Positions 52,461-61,004 are shown, counted from the stretch's first letter. The stretch is DNA of 64,000 nucleotides from Pseudalkalibacillus salsuginis (GCF_021646685.1 NZ_JAKJHW010000002.1:682001-746000); one strand, 5' to 3'. Made by a program: numbers and translations. The notes: generated from the sequence alone by a model not told the origin.

Positions 52461-52497
52461 GGGGCGGAACAACAATTACAGTTGTTTCTGCCCCTTC
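52461..52497 (+). terminator. Terminator between convergent genes
   Basis: GGGGCGGAACAAC (52461-52473) pairs with GTTGTTTCTGCCCC (52481-52494) with a short bulge, followed by TTCT. Confidence 0.8.
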
Positions 52498-53024
52498 TAA
52501 ATATACTTGTACATCAAAACATCATCTACATATTCATTTTCACTGAACTTGAATTCCTTTACTTTCCGCCCTTCTTCGACAAATCCCATACTTTTGTATA
52601 TTGCGATTGCCCGGTGATTCGTCGAAAATACGCCTAAACTGACTTTTTCGATCAATGGATTGTTCTCTGCCCAGGTAATCATCTCTTGTAACAACAACCT
52701 CCCAATCCCTCTGTTTCTGTACTGTTCTTCAATCATGATTCCGAAAGAGCCAGTATGGGACAACCTTTTTCGTTCTTGTGAGATAAACACGATCCATCCA
52801 ACCACTTTTCCATCTACTTCTGCTACGATCATGGTATCCCTATCGTTCTTTAAAACCTTTTCAATCCACTCCCGCTGTTGCTCAGCCGTCCTATCGAACT
52901 CTTCCGGAATGTTGATAAAATATTCCCCTTCTCCAATCACGTCACGTTGAATCGTCAAAACTTCCATCGCATCTTCTACACGGACGGTACGGAGGGTAGC
53001 GTTATCATTCTGTTTTACGGCCAT
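52497..53024 (-). CDS. GNAT family N-acetyltransferase
   Basis: The 175-residue protein is a RimI-like GNAT: an N-terminal TVRVEDAMEVLTIQRDV, GMIVAEVDGKVVGWIVF-like strand near 65, then GSFGIMIEEQYRNRGIGRLLLQEMI with the R-x-x-G-x-G acetyl-CoA loop. NHRAIAIYKSMGFVEEGR is the C-terminal motif that follows in Bacillus YkkB/YnaD-type proteins. The acceptor is unknown. Confidence 0.88.
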   Translation of the reverse strand: MAVKQNDNATLRTVRVEDAMEVLTIQRDVIGEGEYFINIPEEFDRTAEQQREWIEKVLKNDRDTMIVAEVDGKVVGWIVFISQERKRLSHTGSFGIMIEEQYRNRGIGRLLLQEMITWAENNPLIEKVSLGVFSTNHRAIAIYKSMGFVEEGRKVKEFKFSENEYVDDVLMYKYI

Positions 53025-53180
53025 GAATTCACCCCAACATTAATGTGACTGCTTTAAAAAGTTCTCCACTTTCCGTACTAACCCTTCTTTTTGTGATGTT
53101 TGCTTTTTCAAAATAAAAAGGTTCATTTTCCGATTAAATCGATTAAAATAGAAGTACCAATAAACGAGGAGGTCTTTTAC

Positions 53181-53237
53181 ATGAGAAACATGAAAAGTCG
53201 GAAAGTCCAATTATATAAGGGAGGAACACTCACGTAA
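53181..53237 (+). CDS. 18-residue leader peptide upstream of ABC transporter
   Basis: An ATG with ribosome site AGGAGG eight bases upstream opens MRNMKSRKVQLYKGGTLT and stops at TAA 53235-53237. The stop lies in the loop of a strong hairpin that follows. A short peptide gene overlapping a hairpin 54 bases before a drug-exporter gene resembles translation-attenuation leaders such as bmrB of B. subtilis. Confidence 0.6.
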   Translation: MRNMKSRKVQLYKGGTLT

Positions 53238-53256
53238 TTTGTGTACCCCCTTATAT
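53213..53256 (+). promoter_or_regulatory. Hairpin, probable attenuator
   Basis: ATATAAGGGAGGAACAC (53213-53229) pairs almost fully with GTGTACCCCCTTATAT (53241-53256) around an 11-base loop containing the leader stop codon. It is followed by the T-rich GTGTTTTG. The arms overlap the last codons of the leader, so a ribosome there would disrupt it. Confidence 0.65.
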
Positions 53257-53290
53257 GTGTTTTGCGAATGAACACTAAAAGGGGTAAAAC

Positions 53291-55033
53291 ATGCAATTTC
53301 CAATCAAAAAATTTTTATCTTATTATAAGCCATACCAGGCAATGTTCTTAACCGTTTTAGGCTGTGCATTCTTTACATCCACTCTCGTCCTCGTGTTTCC
53401 TTTGCTCGTGCGATACGTAACGAAGGAGTTGCTGGCAAGCGACCTCTCCACCGTTTTGGAAGAGGTGTACTCGATCGGCGCACTTATGCTCATCCTGGTT
53501 GCAATCCAGAACATCGGAAACTATATTGTCGATTACAAAGGACACGAAATTGGAGCGCGGATGGAAAGGGACTTGAGAAGCGAGCTGTTTACGCATATGC
53601 AGAAACTTTCCTTCAGCTTTTATGACAAGGAAAAGACCGGTCAGTTGATGTCCCGGATCACCAATGACTTACTGCTCCTTTCAGAACTGTATCATCACGG
53701 TCCGGAAGACTACACCAAGTACTTGGTCCGTTTCATCGGTGGATTCGTCATCCTGTTTTTCATCAATGCGCCATTGACGATTACCGTTTTTTGCTTCTTA
53801 TTTGTCCTTGTTGTAGCGTCCGTGTACTACAATAAGCTGTTGAACACAGCCTTAAGAAGGAATAAAGAACGGATTGCAGATGTAAACGCACAGGTTGAGG
53901 ATAGTCTTGGCGGGATCCGTGTCGTAAAATCGTTCGCCAATGAAGGAATCGAGATCGGTAAGTTCAATCAAGAAAATGATCGTTTCCTTGAAAGTCGTAA
54001 AAAAACCTATCGGACAGAAGCTGTTTTCTACAATATTGCAGAGACACTCATCCAGTTGATCACTGTCACGGTAGTAATCATCGGCAGTACAAGTATCATC
54101 AATCAAAAACTGGATTTGGCTGATCTGATCACCTTTCTGCTGTATATTGGTTTCATGGTCGAGCCGATCCAACGTCTGACACATATGAGCACACAGTTTC
54201 AAGAAGGGATCACCGGTTTCCAACGCTTTATGGAAATCATGAATCTGAAGCCGGCGATCGAGAACAGTGAAAGTCCTATCATTCTTGAGGAGGCAAATGG
54301 TGATATTAAGTTCCAACAGGTCACTTACCGCTATGATGATCATTTGGACAATGTCCTGGGAAACCTCTCACTGCATGTCCAACCTGGAGAGTATGTGGCA
54401 TTAGTCGGTCCGTCGGGTGTCGGGAAAACGACGTTATGCTCGTTGATCCCGCGATTTTATGATGTGACAGATGGAGAAGTGCTGCTTGATGGAGTGAATG
54501 TGAAGGATATTGAGTTGTCTTCTTTAAGGAAAAACATCGGCATCGTCCAGCAGGATGTGTATCTATTCACAGGCACAGTAATGGAAAACATCCGTTACGG
54601 GAAACCAAACGCGAAAGACGAAGAAATCATAATGGCTGCAAAACACGCCAATGCCCATGATTTCATTATTAGTTTGCCGAACGGTTACCACTCAGAGATT
54701 GGCCAAAGAGGCGTCAGACTTTCTGGAGGTCAGAAACAACGACTCAGTATTGCCCGCGTCTTCTTGAAAAATCCGCCAGTTCTTATTTTAGATGAAGCAA
54801 CAAGCGCACTCGATAATGAGAGTGAGAGCATTGTGAAGGAATCACTGGAAGTATTGGCAAAAGGCCGTACGACACTTGTTATCGCCCACCGACTTTCCAC
54901 GATTCGTAATGCACAGCGGATCATCGTTCTGACTAAAGACGGGATCGCTGAACAAGGCACCCACGATGAATTGATCGAACGTAGTGGAACATATGCACAG
55001 CTCTACTCTAAGCAATTTGAATATCAGGTATAA
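53291..55033 (+). CDS. ABC exporter half-transporter (multidrug/lipid type)
   Basis: The 580-residue protein fuses a six-helix membrane domain (1-320) with an ATPase domain (about 335-575). Walker A is GPSGVGKTTL, the signature is LSGGQKQRLSIARV, Walker B is VLILDEATSALD and the switch His is in IAHRLSTIR. It would act as a homodimer of the BmrA/MsbA/LmrA type, exporting drugs or lipids. ATG 53291 follows AAAGGGGTAAAAC. It is preceded by a leader peptide and hairpin, so expression is probably induced by translation-blocking compounds. Confidence 0.92.
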   Translation: MQFPIKKFLSYYKPYQAMFLTVLGCAFFTSTLVLVFPLLVRYVTKELLASDLSTVLEEVYSIGALMLILVAIQNIGNYIVDYKGHEIGARMERDLRSELFTHMQKLSFSFYDKEKTGQLMSRITNDLLLLSELYHHGPEDYTKYLVRFIGGFVILFFINAPLTITVFCFLFVLVVASVYYNKLLNTALRRNKERIADVNAQVEDSLGGIRVVKSFANEGIEIGKFNQENDRFLESRKKTYRTEAVFYNIAETLIQLITVTVVIIGSTSIINQKLDLADLITFLLYIGFMVEPIQRLTHMSTQFQEGITGFQRFMEIMNLKPAIENSESPIILEEANGDIKFQQVTYRYDDHLDNVLGNLSLHVQPGEYVALVGPSGVGKTTLCSLIPRFYDVTDGEVLLDGVNVKDIELSSLRKNIGIVQQDVYLFTGTVMENIRYGKPNAKDEEIIMAAKHANAHDFIISLPNGYHSEIGQRGVRLSGGQKQRLSIARVFLKNPPVLILDEATSALDNESESIVKESLEVLAKGRTTLVIAHRLSTIRNAQRIIVLTKDGIAEQGTHDELIERSGTYAQLYSKQFEYQV

Positions 55034-55038
55034 AATTC

Positions 55039-55077
55039 GGCTGCTTACCTACTTGCACAAGGTGAGCAGCCTCTTGT
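55039..55077 (+). terminator. Rho-independent terminator
   Basis: GGCTGCTTACCT (55039-55050) pairs with AGGTGAGCAGCC (55060-55071) and is followed by TCTTGTTC. It ends the ABC exporter transcript. Confidence 0.85.
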
Positions 55078-55132
55078 TCATCGAGTTATCCGAAACATAG
55101 GAAATGGGGCTTCCCATTCAATTCAGGTTTAT

Positions 55133-55693
55133 TTAGTTATTTCGCAGCACACTTAATGCATCGCTCCAGGCAATTACCTGGTCGATCATCGCATCCACTG
55201 AAGTCACCTGATGAGAGGCAGGTTTGAAATCACTAAAGTTTTCAAAATCGGTAAAGAGCGAAAGTCGAACTTGAGCCTTTACGTCAGCAACCTGAAGTTC
55301 ACCCATGATCGTCCTGAGATTCTCAACGGCACTGATTGCTCCTGCAGCCCCATACCCTACAAAACCAGCAGCCTTATTGGTCCATTCATTATATAGAAAA
55401 TCGATTGCGTTCTTAAGTGCAGCGGAAGTAGCATGGTTATACTCAGGTGTCACGAAGATATAACCATCGAAGGAAGCGATTTTCCTGGACCATTTCTTTG
55501 TATGCGGCTTTGTGTATTGACCTAAAGCCGGAGACATTGGTTCATCCAGCAACGGAAGATCATAGTCCGCAATATCGACAATCTCAAACTCAGCATCCGT
55601 ACGCTGCTCCGCAATACTGTACACCCAGCGGGCGACTGCTTCACCGTTTCGTCCTGGTCTTGTGCTCCCGATAATGATTGCTATTTTTTGCAT
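55133..55693 (-). CDS. NADPH-dependent FMN reductase
   Basis: The 186-residue protein has the FMN_red fold: IIGSTRPGRNGEAVARWV near the N-terminus binds the flavin phosphate, DEPMSPALGQY follows, and FVTPEYNHATSAALKNAIDFLYNEW is the second signature of azoreductase/chromate-reductase-type enzymes. It should reduce quinones, azo dyes or chromate using NAD(P)H. ATG 55693 follows GGGAGG. It is the third flavodoxin-fold reductase in the window. Confidence 0.9.
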   Translation of the reverse strand: MQKIAIIIGSTRPGRNGEAVARWVYSIAEQRTDAEFEIVDIADYDLPLLDEPMSPALGQYTKPHTKKWSRKIASFDGYIFVTPEYNHATSAALKNAIDFLYNEWTNKAAGFVGYGAAGAISAVENLRTIMGELQVADVKAQVRLSLFTDFENFSDFKPASHQVTSVDAMIDQVIAWSDALSVLRNN

Positions 55694-55770
55694 AATGTAT
55701 TCCTCCCTGAAATCATTTGAATTTTTTTAAAGATCATTTTGTGATTGTTCTTTTACATTACAATCATGAT

Positions 55771-57171
55771 TCACTTTTCATTGACTGTCTGATCTTCCCC
55801 GACAATTTTAGAACGAATGATTATTCCTCTGTTGAACTGGATGACGTAAAGAGACAGGATGGCTACATGCAGAACAGCGAGAATGAGAAAGATATTGCTG
55901 TATATTGCACCGTCCGAGTAGTGATGTACCGGATTCCAATGGCCTGCAGACCCCAGATCCACCATCTTCCCGTATACCCCTGTAGCCATTCCACCTCCAA
56001 TAAAATTCAACATCGTTAAAAGCCCCATCCCCACTCCAGCCTGTTTTTTCGATAAGGTCATTGATACTGAATTGGACATCGCGATCATCATGAACGTTTG
56101 CCCAACATTACCAAGTATCAGAAAGATCGCTATGAGCACGGGTGACACCCCTGTAAAGGTGGATAGTAAAACAAAACATGATACAAGTAACATGGAGGCT
56201 ATGAAAAACAAATACGAATTGCCTTTCAAGTCTGCCAGTCTTCCCCCGCTTCGCCCCAGGATGGCTGAGGCTGCTGCCCCTGGAACAAGGGCAAAACCAA
56301 TCCAGCTGGGTGGGAGCTGATGGATATCTGCCAAAAGTAATGGGCTAAGGTAATAAAGGGAAAAACCGATTCCGCTTATCAGAAAAGTGATGATCAGCCC
56401 AATGGTATAGTTCTTAATACTGAAAAGACCAGGTTGTATGAAGGGCTCTTGGACAGAACGTATCCGTACAATGAAAAGTACGAGAGACAACAATCCTCCA
56501 ATAACGAACAACCATGCTCCAACCGTAACGCCCAGTAACAGTAGAGTCACTGAAGCAGCCAGCAGTCCTCCTCCCATCCAGTCAAGTTTTGTATGATTCC
56601 CACGCTCATCTCCCAAATATTTTTGGTAGAAAGGCAACGTAATCAAGATGAACAACGGTATGCAGAATAACCATCGCCAATGAACAACACTTAATATCAA
56701 AGCAGACATGACCGGACCAAGTGCACTACCGAGGGCCAGCCCGACGAATGCCAGCCCCATGGCAGATCCACGTCGTTCAGGTGGGAAATAGCGGATGGGA
56801 ATAAGCATAGCTGTTGCAGGGATTGCTGCTGCTCCCATTGCCTGCATACACCTCCCGACAAGGACCATCCAAAAGGTCTGGGAAGTGAGCCCGATCAGTG
56901 AACCTACCGCAAAAAGTAACAATCCGAATGTCAGAAGATCCTTAAGCTTGTAATGGTCTGCGAGTTTCCCATAAATGATCGTCCCAATACCGTAAATCAA
57001 GGCATACGATGATGTAACCCAGCTTACTTGGGCATTCGTGAGACCAAACTCTTCACTTATTTGCGGGAGCACGAAATTGAACATCAACACGCTCATCGCC
57101 GAGAGGACAAGAGTGAACATCACGATCCTCATCAATTTCTCTCCAGTTTGTTGCTGGACATCTAACTCCAT
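55771..57171 (-). CDS. MFS drug efflux transporter, 14-helix TetA(L)-like
   Basis: The start is ATG 57171 (MELDVQQQTGEKL), seven bases after AAAGGAG; an ATG two codons earlier is too close. The protein of about 466 residues has 14 predicted helices. Its motif A, YGKLADHYKLKDLL, and motif C region FVGLALGSALGPVMSALI resemble the DHA2 branch. The order and wording of MQAMGAAAIPATAMLI and GVGMGLLTMLNFIGGGMATGVYG resemble TetA(L)/TetA(K). It is an H+-coupled exporter; tetracycline specificity cannot be claimed. A TetR gene and two operators precede it. Confidence 0.88.
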   Translation of the reverse strand: MELDVQQQTGEKLMRIVMFTLVLSAMSVLMFNFVLPQISEEFGLTNAQVSWVTSSYALIYGIGTIIYGKLADHYKLKDLLTFGLLLFAVGSLIGLTSQTFWMVLVGRCMQAMGAAAIPATAMLIPIRYFPPERRGSAMGLAFVGLALGSALGPVMSALILSVVHWRWLFCIPLFILITLPFYQKYLGDERGNHTKLDWMGGGLLAASVTLLLLGVTVGAWLFVIGGLLSLVLFIVRIRSVQEPFIQPGLFSIKNYTIGLIITFLISGIGFSLYYLSPLLLADIHQLPPSWIGFALVPGAAASAILGRSGGRLADLKGNSYLFFIASMLLVSCFVLLSTFTGVSPVLIAIFLILGNVGQTFMMIAMSNSVSMTLSKKQAGVGMGLLTMLNFIGGGMATGVYGKMVDLGSAGHWNPVHHYSDGAIYSNIFLILAVLHVAILSLYVIQFNRGIIIRSKIVGEDQTVNEK

Positions 57172-57238
57172 ATTCATTCTCCTTTCTTTTATAAATCCAA
57201 TTTGCACCATCACCCCCTTGATTACACCAAACAATGTC

Positions 57239-57256
57239 TGTCATTACTTACTGACA
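57239..57256. promoter_or_regulatory. TetR operator before the MFS gene
   Basis: TGTCATTACTTACTGACA is an 18-base inverted-repeat element (TGTCA...TGACA). It has the same length and ends as the copy upstream of the tetR gene. Confidence 0.75.
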
Positions 57257-57275
57257 TAATCGTCCAAAAAATGTA

Positions 57276-57866
57276 CTAGGGTCTTAATGCCCTAGTAAAG
57301 ATCGAAACACTCGCTTCAATGAAGGATTCGATAGGAGTACCAGCGAATATTGGATCATTGTTCATCCTGCCCATCGCCGCACCAAAATTCATGTACAAAA
57401 AAGCTTTGGCGTTGCTTTCAAAATCTGTTTCAATGATCTTTTCCTTTTTATACATTTCTTCAAAGTATCCAGTTAAGAATTCTTTTAACTGTTGAGGATG
57501 TTGGTGTGTTCGTTCACGAAATCCTGGGAGGCTATCGCCTACCTTAGTGCTTATTTTAATCAATTTCCGATTCTGATACATGATCCTGTGGTAGCTGCGG
57601 CAAACCATCAGCAAGTCCTTTTCAAGATCCCATTCGATTTTTTTGAGAAACAGGTCTTTCATTTCTTCAGCATAATGATAACGATTAAAGGCGGATTCTA
57701 ATAAGTTCTGTTTGCTTTGGAAGTGACGAAACAATGTTTTTTCACTAAATCCTGCCCTAGTCGCGATTTCTTGCGTTGACACTCCATTGTAGCCGTGTTC
57801 AGCCATTAGATCGATAGCTGCCATCATAATCTTTTCAGAAGTATCCAATTTCTTATTACCATTCAT
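57276..57866 (-). CDS. TetR/AcrR family repressor
   Basis: The 196-residue protein has a typical TetR N-terminus: KIMMAAIDLMAEHGYNGVSTQEIATRAGFSEKTLFRHFQSKQNLL is a helix-turn-helix within residues 12-56. A helical ligand-binding domain follows. It is encoded immediately upstream of the MFS exporter on the same strand. Identical-type operators lie upstream of both genes, so it represses itself and the exporter until a drug-like ligand binds. ATG 57866 follows GTGAGGG. Confidence 0.92.
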   Translation of the reverse strand: MNGNKKLDTSEKIMMAAIDLMAEHGYNGVSTQEIATRAGFSEKTLFRHFQSKQNLLESAFNRYHYAEEMKDLFLKKIEWDLEKDLLMVCRSYHRIMYQNRKLIKISTKVGDSLPGFRERTHQHPQQLKEFLTGYFEEMYKKEKIIETDFESNAKAFLYMNFGAAMGRMNNDPIFAGTPIESFIEASVSIFTRALRP

Positions 57867-57887
57867 AGCATTACCCTCACCTAGAAA

Positions 57888-57905
57888 TGTCAGTTATTAC
57901 TGACA
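57888..57905. promoter_or_regulatory. TetR operator before tetR
   Basis: TGTCAGT-TATT-ACTGACA is a perfect inverted repeat 22 bases upstream of the tetR start. Further half-sites (ATGACAT, AATGTCA) follow to about 57935. Confidence 0.8.
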
Positions 57906-58116
57906 TAACTGTATGACATCTTATTCATAATGTCAACAAAAAGTACCCGTGTTTTTTAAAAAAATTATCCGGGTTTTAAACAAGACACATAACCATCAAT
58001 CCTGCTTCGGCAATTTATGATGATAGGTCCGTCACGAACTCAAGCATTAATTCATCTATAAGAAGTTCAAAACTGAGGTTAAATCACCAAATTGACTGGC
58101 AATCCTCTCAATTCAC

Positions 58117-58317
58117 TCAACTGCCCAAAATTTGAAATAGTCCATATAAAACGGCAATGGCAGGACCTACGATGCAGATCCCTACCAACAGGGATTTGAC
58201 TATATCGATAAGGATCGATGGCTGCTTCACTTCATTATTTTTTTCAGTAAGTTTTTGTAACGATTGATTGATGCTTTTCAGTTCATCTAATATTTCTTTT
58301 TCTAAATTTCTTTCCAA
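58117..58317 (-). CDS. Small coiled-coil/membrane protein
   Basis: The 66-residue protein has an N-terminal heptad-like helix (EKEILDELKSINQSLQKL) and one C-terminal membrane helix (about 40-62). The start is TTG with a weak ribosome site, so expression is uncertain. The composition looks genuine. I recognise no family. The gap 57906-58116 shows only operator half-sites. Confidence 0.5.
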   Translation of the reverse strand: MERNLEKEILDELKSINQSLQKLTEKNNEVKQPSILIDIVKSLLVGICIVGPAIAVLYGLFQILGS

Positions 58318-58423
58318 TTATAAAATCCCATTTTTCTAAGTAGACTGTAGAATCTTCATTACATATATGATTGTAAACCCGATCATTCTTTTATTCATCA
58401 TGTCATCACCTATGAATTCTTCA

Positions 58424-58744
58424 TTATGTAAAATAAGGAAAGTAATAAACGACTGTCGCAATGCCGCTTATCAAAAGGTAAATGATGGTTCCGAGGATAA
58501 AAGGATTGAATGTGAGTGTGAATGGTTTGATTTCACCAGTTGTTACACCTGTGGTCCCTTTCAAACTAGCATTCACAGTATTGTTGGATATACTCCCATT
58601 AAGCATTGTCATCCAAATGATGATAAAAAGAAGCAATCCGCATAAAAAGATTGATTCGATGAAGCTCCATCCTACTATCTTTGAAAACGCATACGATAAA
58701 CCTGTGTTAAACATGATCGTCGCGATAACCAATAACCATTTCAT
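58424..58744 (-). CDS. Small membrane protein
   Basis: The start is ATG 58744 (MKWLLVIATIMFN), with AAGGGGTGG upstream; the frame is open 24 codons further without a site. The product of about 106 residues has three membrane helices (about 2-20, 28-48 and 80-100), with a polar Ser/Thr-Gly-rich loop (NASLKGTTGVTTGE) between the last two. The family and function are unknown. It is divergent from the arsR-like gene. Confidence 0.55.
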   Translation of the reverse strand: MKWLLVIATIMFNTGLSYAFSKIVGWSFIESIFLCGLLLFIIIWMTMLNGSISNNTVNASLKGTTGVTTGEIKPFTLTFNPFILGTIIYLLISGIATVVYYFPYFT

Positions 58745-58825
58745 CTGACCACCCCTTGTAAAAACTGTTGATATGTTATTTACGGGAAGAATTGAAAAAA
58801 GTTCCGTGATTTTCATTAATATTCC

Positions 58826-58862
58826 TTGACAAGAATATTCCGTATAGAGTATATTTATGACA
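58826..58862 (+). promoter_or_regulatory. Sigma-A promoter placing the start site at the ATG
   Basis: A perfect TTGACA (58826-58831), an 18-base spacer and TATATT (58850-58855; GTATAT with 17) form a promoter. The predicted first transcribed base is about 58862, the A of the arsR-like ATG. The spacer region also has an AATATTC/GAGTATATT near-palindrome that could be an autorepressor site. Confidence 0.65.
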
Positions 58863-59191
58863 TGGAGAAAATATTGAGTGCGCTTGCCGAACCTAACCGC
58901 TTTCAGATCGTCGAACTTCTACGTGATGAACCTTATACTGTCGGGGAAATCGCAGACCAACTTCGGCTTCGCCAGCCTCAAGTATCCAAACATCTCCGAG
59001 TTCTCAGTGAGGCAGGACTTGTAGAGGTGCAGCCAATCGCAAACAAACGTATTTACAAGCTACGTCAACAGCCATTTTTACAACTTGATGATTGGCTGGA
59101 ATCATTTCAGAATGTCTGGGATGAGCGTTTTGACAGGTTGGATGAGTATTTGGAGGAACTGAAAGGTAAACAGAAGGAACATGGCGAATAA
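58862..59191 (+). CDS. ArsR family repressor, probably leaderless
   Basis: The start is ATG 58862 (MEKILSALAEPNRFQIVELL); the frame is open 12 codons upstream, but those codons are the promoter. The product of about 109 residues is a single winged helix: YTVGEIADQLRLRQPQVSKHLRVLSEAGLVEV is the ArsR helix-turn-helix, with wing QPIANKRIYKL. No metal-binding CxC is present, so it belongs to the non-metal branch that accompanies SRPBCC genes. It is followed 80 bases later by such a gene. Confidence 0.88.
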   Translation: MEKILSALAEPNRFQIVELLRDEPYTVGEIADQLRLRQPQVSKHLRVLSEAGLVEVQPIANKRIYKLRQQPFLQLDDWLESFQNVWDERFDRLDEYLEELKGKQKEHGE

Positions 59192-59271
59192 GGGCATGAG
59201 GTCATGCTTTTACGAGAGGAGGATCGTTGGTTTTCGTATTTGATTGATATTTTAAATTAGGAGGTTTTAAA

Positions 59272-59796
59272 ATGTCTGAAAGTAAAGTAACCAACAGTGT
59301 TAAAACAAACGTAGAAGGACGGAACCTGATTATTGAAAGAATCTTTGATGCACCGTGTGAACTCGTTTTCAAAGCCTTTTCGGAAAAGGAACATTTGGAG
59401 AATTGGTGGGGGCCAAAGGGCTGGAAGACTACGGTTCACCAATTCGAATTCAAGCCTGGTGGTGTGTGGCATTATTGCATGCTTTGTGAAGATAAAAACC
59501 AGGGAGACTTTTACGGCATGGAATCCTGGGGGTTAGCCGTCTATAAAGAAATCGTTGAGTCTGAAAAAATCGTCTACACCGATGCGTTCTCGGATGCAGA
59601 GGGCAATAAAGCGGATGGGATGCCCGAGACTCTCATAACGATGACTTTCCTCGATCATGATGGAAAGACGAAACTGATCAGCAGTACTGAGTTTGCTACC
59701 GAAGAAGCCCTTAAGCAAGTCAAGGACATGGGTGTAGTCGAGGGAGTCACTTCCCAATACGAACGATTCGACGAATATCTTAAACAACTCCAGTAA
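59272..59796 (+). CDS. SRPBCC (AHSA1-type) domain protein
   Basis: The 174-residue single-domain protein opens LIIERIFDAPCELVFKAFSEKEHLENWWGPKG, the hallmark start of AHSA1-like START-fold proteins. It ends with the long helix SQYERFDEYLKQL. ATG 59272 has AGGAGG seven bases upstream. Together with the preceding ArsR gene it forms the common ArsR-SRPBCC operon. The ligand is unknown. Confidence 0.88.
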   Translation: MSESKVTNSVKTNVEGRNLIIERIFDAPCELVFKAFSEKEHLENWWGPKGWKTTVHQFEFKPGGVWHYCMLCEDKNQGDFYGMESWGLAVYKEIVESEKIVYTDAFSDAEGNKADGMPETLITMTFLDHDGKTKLISSTEFATEEALKQVKDMGVVEGVTSQYERFDEYLKQLQ

Positions 59797-59862
59797 AGCC
59801 AAGGCTTGGTCATACGCTGATCATAGCTTTGCGTTTACGGAAGAAAGTATTCGGGAAAAGGA

Positions 59863-59900
59863 AACAACGAGCTTGAACTTCAAGCTCGTTGTTTTTTTAT
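59863..59900 (+). terminator. Strong rho-independent terminator
   Basis: AACAACGAGCTTGAA (59863-59877) pairs perfectly with TTCAAGCTCGTTGTT (59879-59893), followed by TTTTTATTT. Confidence 0.92.
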
Positions 59901-59968
59901 TTGACTACATAGCTTCCTTTTGTGTATGAATCATAAATCGGCACTGAAATTATTGTGGTCTGAGCACG

Positions 59969-59998
59969 TTGTTTTGAGTGGTTCACCCTCGATATAAT
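59969..59998 (+). promoter_or_regulatory. Promoter candidate for putB
   Basis: TTGTTT (59969-59974), an 18-base spacer and a perfect TATAAT (59993-59998) lie about 90 bases before putB. The weak -35 fits a gene needing an activator such as PutR. Confidence 0.5.
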
Positions 59999-60086
59999 TT
60001 TCTTAACAGATGAAATAGTCAAACAAATTCTTCGTTTACTTACCCTGAGCTGCAGGGAAAAATCAATATAAGGAGGTGTGGTGATC

Positions 60087-61004
60087 TTGGAAGCCATAAG
60101 CAGGCGCTTTTTCTTGTATCTCTCTAACAATAAAGTCCTGGATCGACTAGCCAAACGTTGGGGATCAAGATTTGGGGCTGACAAGATTATAGGGGGGGAA
60201 AACTTCTCTCAGGCAATTCCATTGATTACTCAATTGAACCAGGATGGATTCCGGGTTACAGTCGATCATCTTGGTGAGTTCGTCAATTCCGTTGAGGTTG
60301 CACGAGAACATGCTCAGGAATGCATCCAACGTATACGAGCGATCGGTTATCATCAATTGAACACTGAAATCTCTGTAAAACTGACATCCTTAGGATTGGA
60401 TATCAGTAATGACCTTGTGATGGAGCATATGGAATTGATTCTATCCGCGGCGAAGGAGAGTGGAATCACAGTAACCATCGATATGGAAGATTCCTCTAGA
60501 TGCCATGCCATCCTTGAGATTTTTAAAACACTTCGGCGGAAGTACGAAAATTTGGGGACGGTGATCCAATCCTACCTGTTTCGATCTGAGAAGGATATGG
60601 ATGATCTTCAACAATTTTCTCCCTATTTAAGGCTTGTAAAGGGAGCATATAAGGAATCTGGTAAAGTCGCATTCCTGGACAAACAAATGGTGGATGAGAA
60701 TTTGAAACATCTCATCAAAAAGAATCTCTTGAACGGTCATTATACAGCTGTAGCAAGCCATGATGATGCGATGATCGATTACACTATCAAATTAGTTGAA
60801 GAACACAAAATCCCGAATGACCGTTTCGAGTTTCAAATGCTTTATGGAATGAGGAACCAATTGCAGTCTGATCTTATGGAAAAAGGGTATACTGTCCGTA
60901 TTTATCTGCCTTACGGGGAGGATTGGTATGGGTACTTCATGAGACGTCTTGCGGAAAGGCCTGCAAATGTTGCGTTTGCTTTGAAAGGAATCTTTAGCAA
61001 GTAA
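60087..61004 (+). CDS. putB: Proline dehydrogenase
   Basis: I chose TTG 60087 (MEAISRRFFLYLSNN), 10 bases after GGAGG; GTG 60078 and 60081 are nearer than usual. The product of about 305 residues is a monofunctional PRODH: WGSRFGADKIIGGENF, TVDHLGEFVNS, TIDMEDSSRC, LRLVKGAYKES and the C-terminal RVYLPYGEDWYGYFMRRLAERP-like block (here RIYLPYGEDWYGYFMRRL) with the residues that bind FAD and proline. Length and sequence closely follow B. subtilis PutB. It oxidises proline to pyrroline-5-carboxylate, which the next gene's product converts to glutamate. Confidence 0.95.
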   Translation: MEAISRRFFLYLSNNKVLDRLAKRWGSRFGADKIIGGENFSQAIPLITQLNQDGFRVTVDHLGEFVNSVEVAREHAQECIQRIRAIGYHQLNTEISVKLTSLGLDISNDLVMEHMELILSAAKESGITVTIDMEDSSRCHAILEIFKTLRRKYENLGTVIQSYLFRSEKDMDDLQQFSPYLRLVKGAYKESGKVAFLDKQMVDENLKHLIKKNLLNGHYTAVASHDDAMIDYTIKLVEEHKIPNDRFEFQMLYGMRNQLQSDLMEKGYTVRIYLPYGEDWYGYFMRRLAERPANVAFALKGIFSK

